Assembly: GCF_001487105.1 (NCBI RefSeq)
Contig: NZ_LN913001.1
Location: 237,295-301,294 of the forward strand
Source of the DNA: Mediterraneibacter massiliensis
GTDB taxonomy: Bacteria > Bacillota > Clostridia > Lachnospirales > Lachnospiraceae
Direction: 5' to 3'
DNA: 64,000 nt
Under the pieces are notes generated by a model. It searched no databases. It saw nothing but the letters and a program-made list of their open reading frames with translations, and was not told where the DNA came from. Shown here one piece after another: positions 61,926-64,000 of the stretch (positions are counted from its first letter, which is position 1; each line of letters opens with the position of its first letter). The translations under genes and the position numbers were made by a program.

Positions 61926-62492
61926 ATGTCAGATTTGATTTATTGGATTGCGATGGTCTTGATCATCGGCGCAAGTGCCGCCTTGTTGACAGGAACTTTT
62001 CTAAGCATGAAAAAAAATAAAAAAGAAAAAAGTAGAAATACAGGCCGCATATCTGCCAGAGGAAGGGCGTATGATCCTGATGAAGAGGAATATTCCGGAC
62101 GAAGGCATACAGCGCAGGAAGGCAGACGGCGGACGGAACAGCAAGAGAGAGCGAATGAAAAGAAGCAGTGGAAGATCATTCTGGAGAACCTGGATACTTG
62201 GGAAAAGCATAGTTTTATCTTCTATGATACTGTTGCGATCGGACGGGGAAGTGATGTCCGTACATATGAAAAATATCTTTCCGTTTCGGAAGATCCCAGG
62301 GTTTCTAAACTTCACTGTGCGATTGTGAGAAAAGGAGATAAACTATATTTAAAAGATCTGGAATCCAGAAATGGAACATATCTGAACGGGAAAAGGATAG
62401 AGCGTCCGGTGATGCTGCAAAGAGATGATGTGATCGGAGCCGGAGAGTCCAGGTTTGAAGTTTTAAAAGTACTAAGAGAGCGAGATTCGTAA
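61926..62492 (+). CDS. Membrane-anchored FHA-domain protein
   Basis: A 188-residue protein with one N-terminal membrane helix (about 4-26), a charged linker rich in Arg and Glu (about 28-75) and a C-terminal FHA domain (about 78-185): AIGRGSDVRTY, SVSEDPRVSKLHCAIVRKGD and DLESRNGTYLNGKRI. FHA domains bind phosphothreonine, so it probably docks a Ser/Thr-kinase target at the inner membrane. No kinase gene is in the window. ATG follows GAAGGAGTGATTTGATCGT. Confidence 0.85.
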   Translation: MSDLIYWIAMVLIIGASAALLTGTFLSMKKNKKEKSRNTGRISARGRAYDPDEEEYSGRRHTAQEGRRRTEQQERANEKKQWKIILENLDTWEKHSFIFYDTVAIGRGSDVRTYEKYLSVSEDPRVSKLHCAIVRKGDKLYLKDLESRNGTYLNGKRIERPVMLQRDDVIGAGESRFEVLKVLRERDS

Positions 62493-62614
62493 TAGTCTGG
62501 ATATGATGTCCTGCCAGCAGCTTTTGGCAGGAGATGAGAGACTTCCTAAAGAATACCGGCAGAACATACCGGAATGTACATCTTGAAGAAAGAGTTTGGT
62601 ATAAAGAAGGAGAG

Positions 62615-62651
62615 AAGCGGGGCATGTCTTTGTTTGACATGCCCCGCTTTT
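62615..62651 (+). terminator. Terminator after the FHA gene
   Basis: AAGCGGGGCATGTC (62615-62628) pairs with GACATGCCCCGCTT (62636-62649), followed by TTTT. Confidence 0.82.
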
Positions 62652-62688
62652 ACGTGCTAAAATCCCGTCTTTGACAGTTAGAAGAGAA

Positions 62689-62733
62689 AAAAACGGCTAC
62701 AAACCCAGTAAATATGGGAGGTGTAGCCGTTTC
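62689..62733 (-). terminator. Terminator of the right transposase gene
   Basis: AAACGGCTACA (62691-62701) pairs with TGTAGCCGTTT (62722-62732), with CCC...GGG nested in the loop. On the minus strand it ends in TTTTTTT. A TTTGACAG word at 62670-62677 outside it may belong to the insertion-sequence end. Confidence 0.7.
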
Positions 62734-62753
62734 TTGTCTTGCATCGATATGTG

Positions 62754-64000
62754 CTATATTTCAGGTCTTTTTAAAATTTTTGTATTTTTAATGATTGTTC
62801 GCATAGAGGCTTTCGTAATGATCTCGTAATCCGTACGGAATCCAAAACTCTGATGCAGAGCATCTGTAAGTTCCGTGCGAGTATACGAAGGAATATAACC
62901 ACTGGCAGCACTTAAAAAGGTCATATTCATGGCCCGCAGAGTTTGGATGATCTGGTCACAAGTGAATCTGTTCCCAATCTTTTTCTCTAAGAGCCGATAA
63001 ATAATCAGGCTGATATAGCAAGTCATGAAATGGGCTTTGATCCGATCTTCTCGGCGGACAAATGCGGGACGGGAGCCGAGTTCATCTTTCATGATCCGGA
63101 AGTTTTCCTCGATTTCCCAACGCTGCTGATTAATCCGGATGATATCACCCACGTCTCCTTCCAGATTCGTCACTACTGCGTAGAACCCATCATACATTGC
63201 TTCTTTTTCTATCTGTTCCTGATCAAGTCCATACACTGTTTTTTCAGCAATCTCTCCATCTTTCGTAATAGTCGTACGCTTTACAAACCGCATAGGATCG
63301 TTTTGGTTTGTTCCTTTTCTCTTTTTTCCTGGTGAATCCAAGATCTTTTGCGCCCGTTCAATCTGACCTTCCCGGATCTTTCTCTGGTAAGCAGCATATT
63401 TCGGAGAATAGGTAACAATCAGTGTCTCATCCATATCTCCTGTTATAAGGGGATATTCCTTATAGTAAACGGAGTTATAGATTTCTTCATCTGTTTCATC
63501 CAGTGTACGAAGGTCGATGAACTTCTGTGCTCCTATCTTGCGGAACTGTGTGGGATTCATCGCTTCTTTTCGCTCTTCCGCCTTCATTTTTTTCAGGGAA
63601 TGTGTGATTACATAAGCCCTGTGGCTGAAACTATTGAAGCGGCGGTTATTGTGGGAACCCAATCCACTGTCTGAACAGAAAATAAATTCGCTGCAGTTGA
63701 AATCCCGGATGATCTTTTGCTCTAACGGTTTTAAAGTGGTCTGCTCATTCTGGTTTCCGGGAAAAATATCGAAAGACAGAGGAATTCCATCCGCATCCAT
63801 AAATAATCCCATGGTGACAATCGGATTTGGTCGGTGTTCTTTGCTTTTGCCGTATTTGCGTAGTTCATCTTCCTGCTCGATCTCGAAATAGAAGTTTGTG
63901 CAGTCATAGTACAGGATTTTTTTGTTCCGGGGATGGACAAAGTTGGAATTCCGGTATAGCTCACTTTGTATAAAATCGGATTCTTCTGCAATAACAGAAA
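62754..64000 (-). mobile_element. IS1634/IS4-family transposase, C-terminal part (5' end beyond window)
   Basis: The minus-strand frame stays open from the right edge to TAG at 62754-62756, giving at least 415 residues. First catalytic Asp in ILYYDCTNFYFEIE (about 31 codons in from the edge), second in FIFCSDSGLGSHNNRRF, and Glu in the NQQRWEIEENFRIMKDEL helix, the Y-(2)-R-(3)-E-(6)-K-like signature of IS4-type enzymes. No internal stop, so it may be functional. An in-frame ATG at 63812 is internal and not the true start. Confidence 0.9.

Overview
The window looks like a chromosomal segment of a spore-forming, anaerobic, low-to-moderate GC Firmicute, most likely a Lachnospiraceae-type gut Clostridium. 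The evidence is the spoIIAA-spoIIAB-sigF-spoVAA-spoVAB block, T-box leaders on aminoacyl-tRNA synthetase genes, strong AGGAGG ribosome binding sites, and many families typical of that group (DUF5058, Rpn nuclease, holin-like toxin). The genus cannot be fixed from the sequence alone.

Layout. 1-1000: the 5' end of an IS1634/IS4-type transposase (minus), a tRNA-Cys with a consensus promoter, and a decayed copy of a repeat element. 1.0-18.0 kb: conserved chromosomal genes: a glucosaminidase-domain protein, T-box plus valS, an LtaS-like enzyme, folC, a TPR membrane protein, the sporulation sigma-F operon, then a BMP-type nucleoside ABC importer (lipoprotein, ATPase, two permeases). 18.0-20.4 kb: an Rpn (PD-(D/E)XK) nuclease gene enclosed by two inverted, gene-less, hairpin-rich units with near-identical 16-bp ends. 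20.5-32.7 kb: an ECF sigma factor with a membrane-anchored beta-propeller protein, TatD, rsmA, citrate synthase, a hydrolase, lgt, a DUF5058/membrane-protein/M20-peptidase operon and a MATE exporter.

32.8-48.8 kb is a dense catabolic island that reads as a sugar-acid (aldonate/hexuronate-type) utilisation locus: two LarA-superfamily (nickel-pincer racemase/epimerase) proteins, two zinc sugar-acid dehydrogenases, a tagaturonate reductase-like enzyme, an amidohydrolase, a UlaG-like lactonase, an Rbs-type ABC importer with two permeases, an MFS transporter and two GntR/FCD regulators. Candidate operators with a TGTATACA core overlap the -10 boxes of the importer and the second LarA promoter, and a related dyad lies just downstream of the promoter of a fumarylacetoacetate-hydrolase-like gene at 51-52 kb. 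A plausible flow is import, lactone opening, C2 epimerisation, C5 oxidation and C3 reduction to a dehydratable aldonate, but the substrate is not determined by the sequence.

48.9-52.3 kb is AT-rich and littered with relics: a 30-codon holin-like type I toxin gene (minus, 49887-49979) with a convergent candidate antisense RNA and a shared terminator, a decayed second toxin copy, an LRR fragment, a sigma-factor pseudogene with two in-frame TGA codons, and direct repeats around the fumarylacetoacetate-hydrolase gene. 52.4-62.5 kb returns to ordinary genes: a GH25-LysM lysozyme, a response regulator/histidine kinase pair, a Met T-box plus metG, another copy of the conserved-core hairpin, DUF1015 plus map, and an FHA protein. 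The window ends inside a second IS1634/IS4-type transposase in the same orientation as the first.
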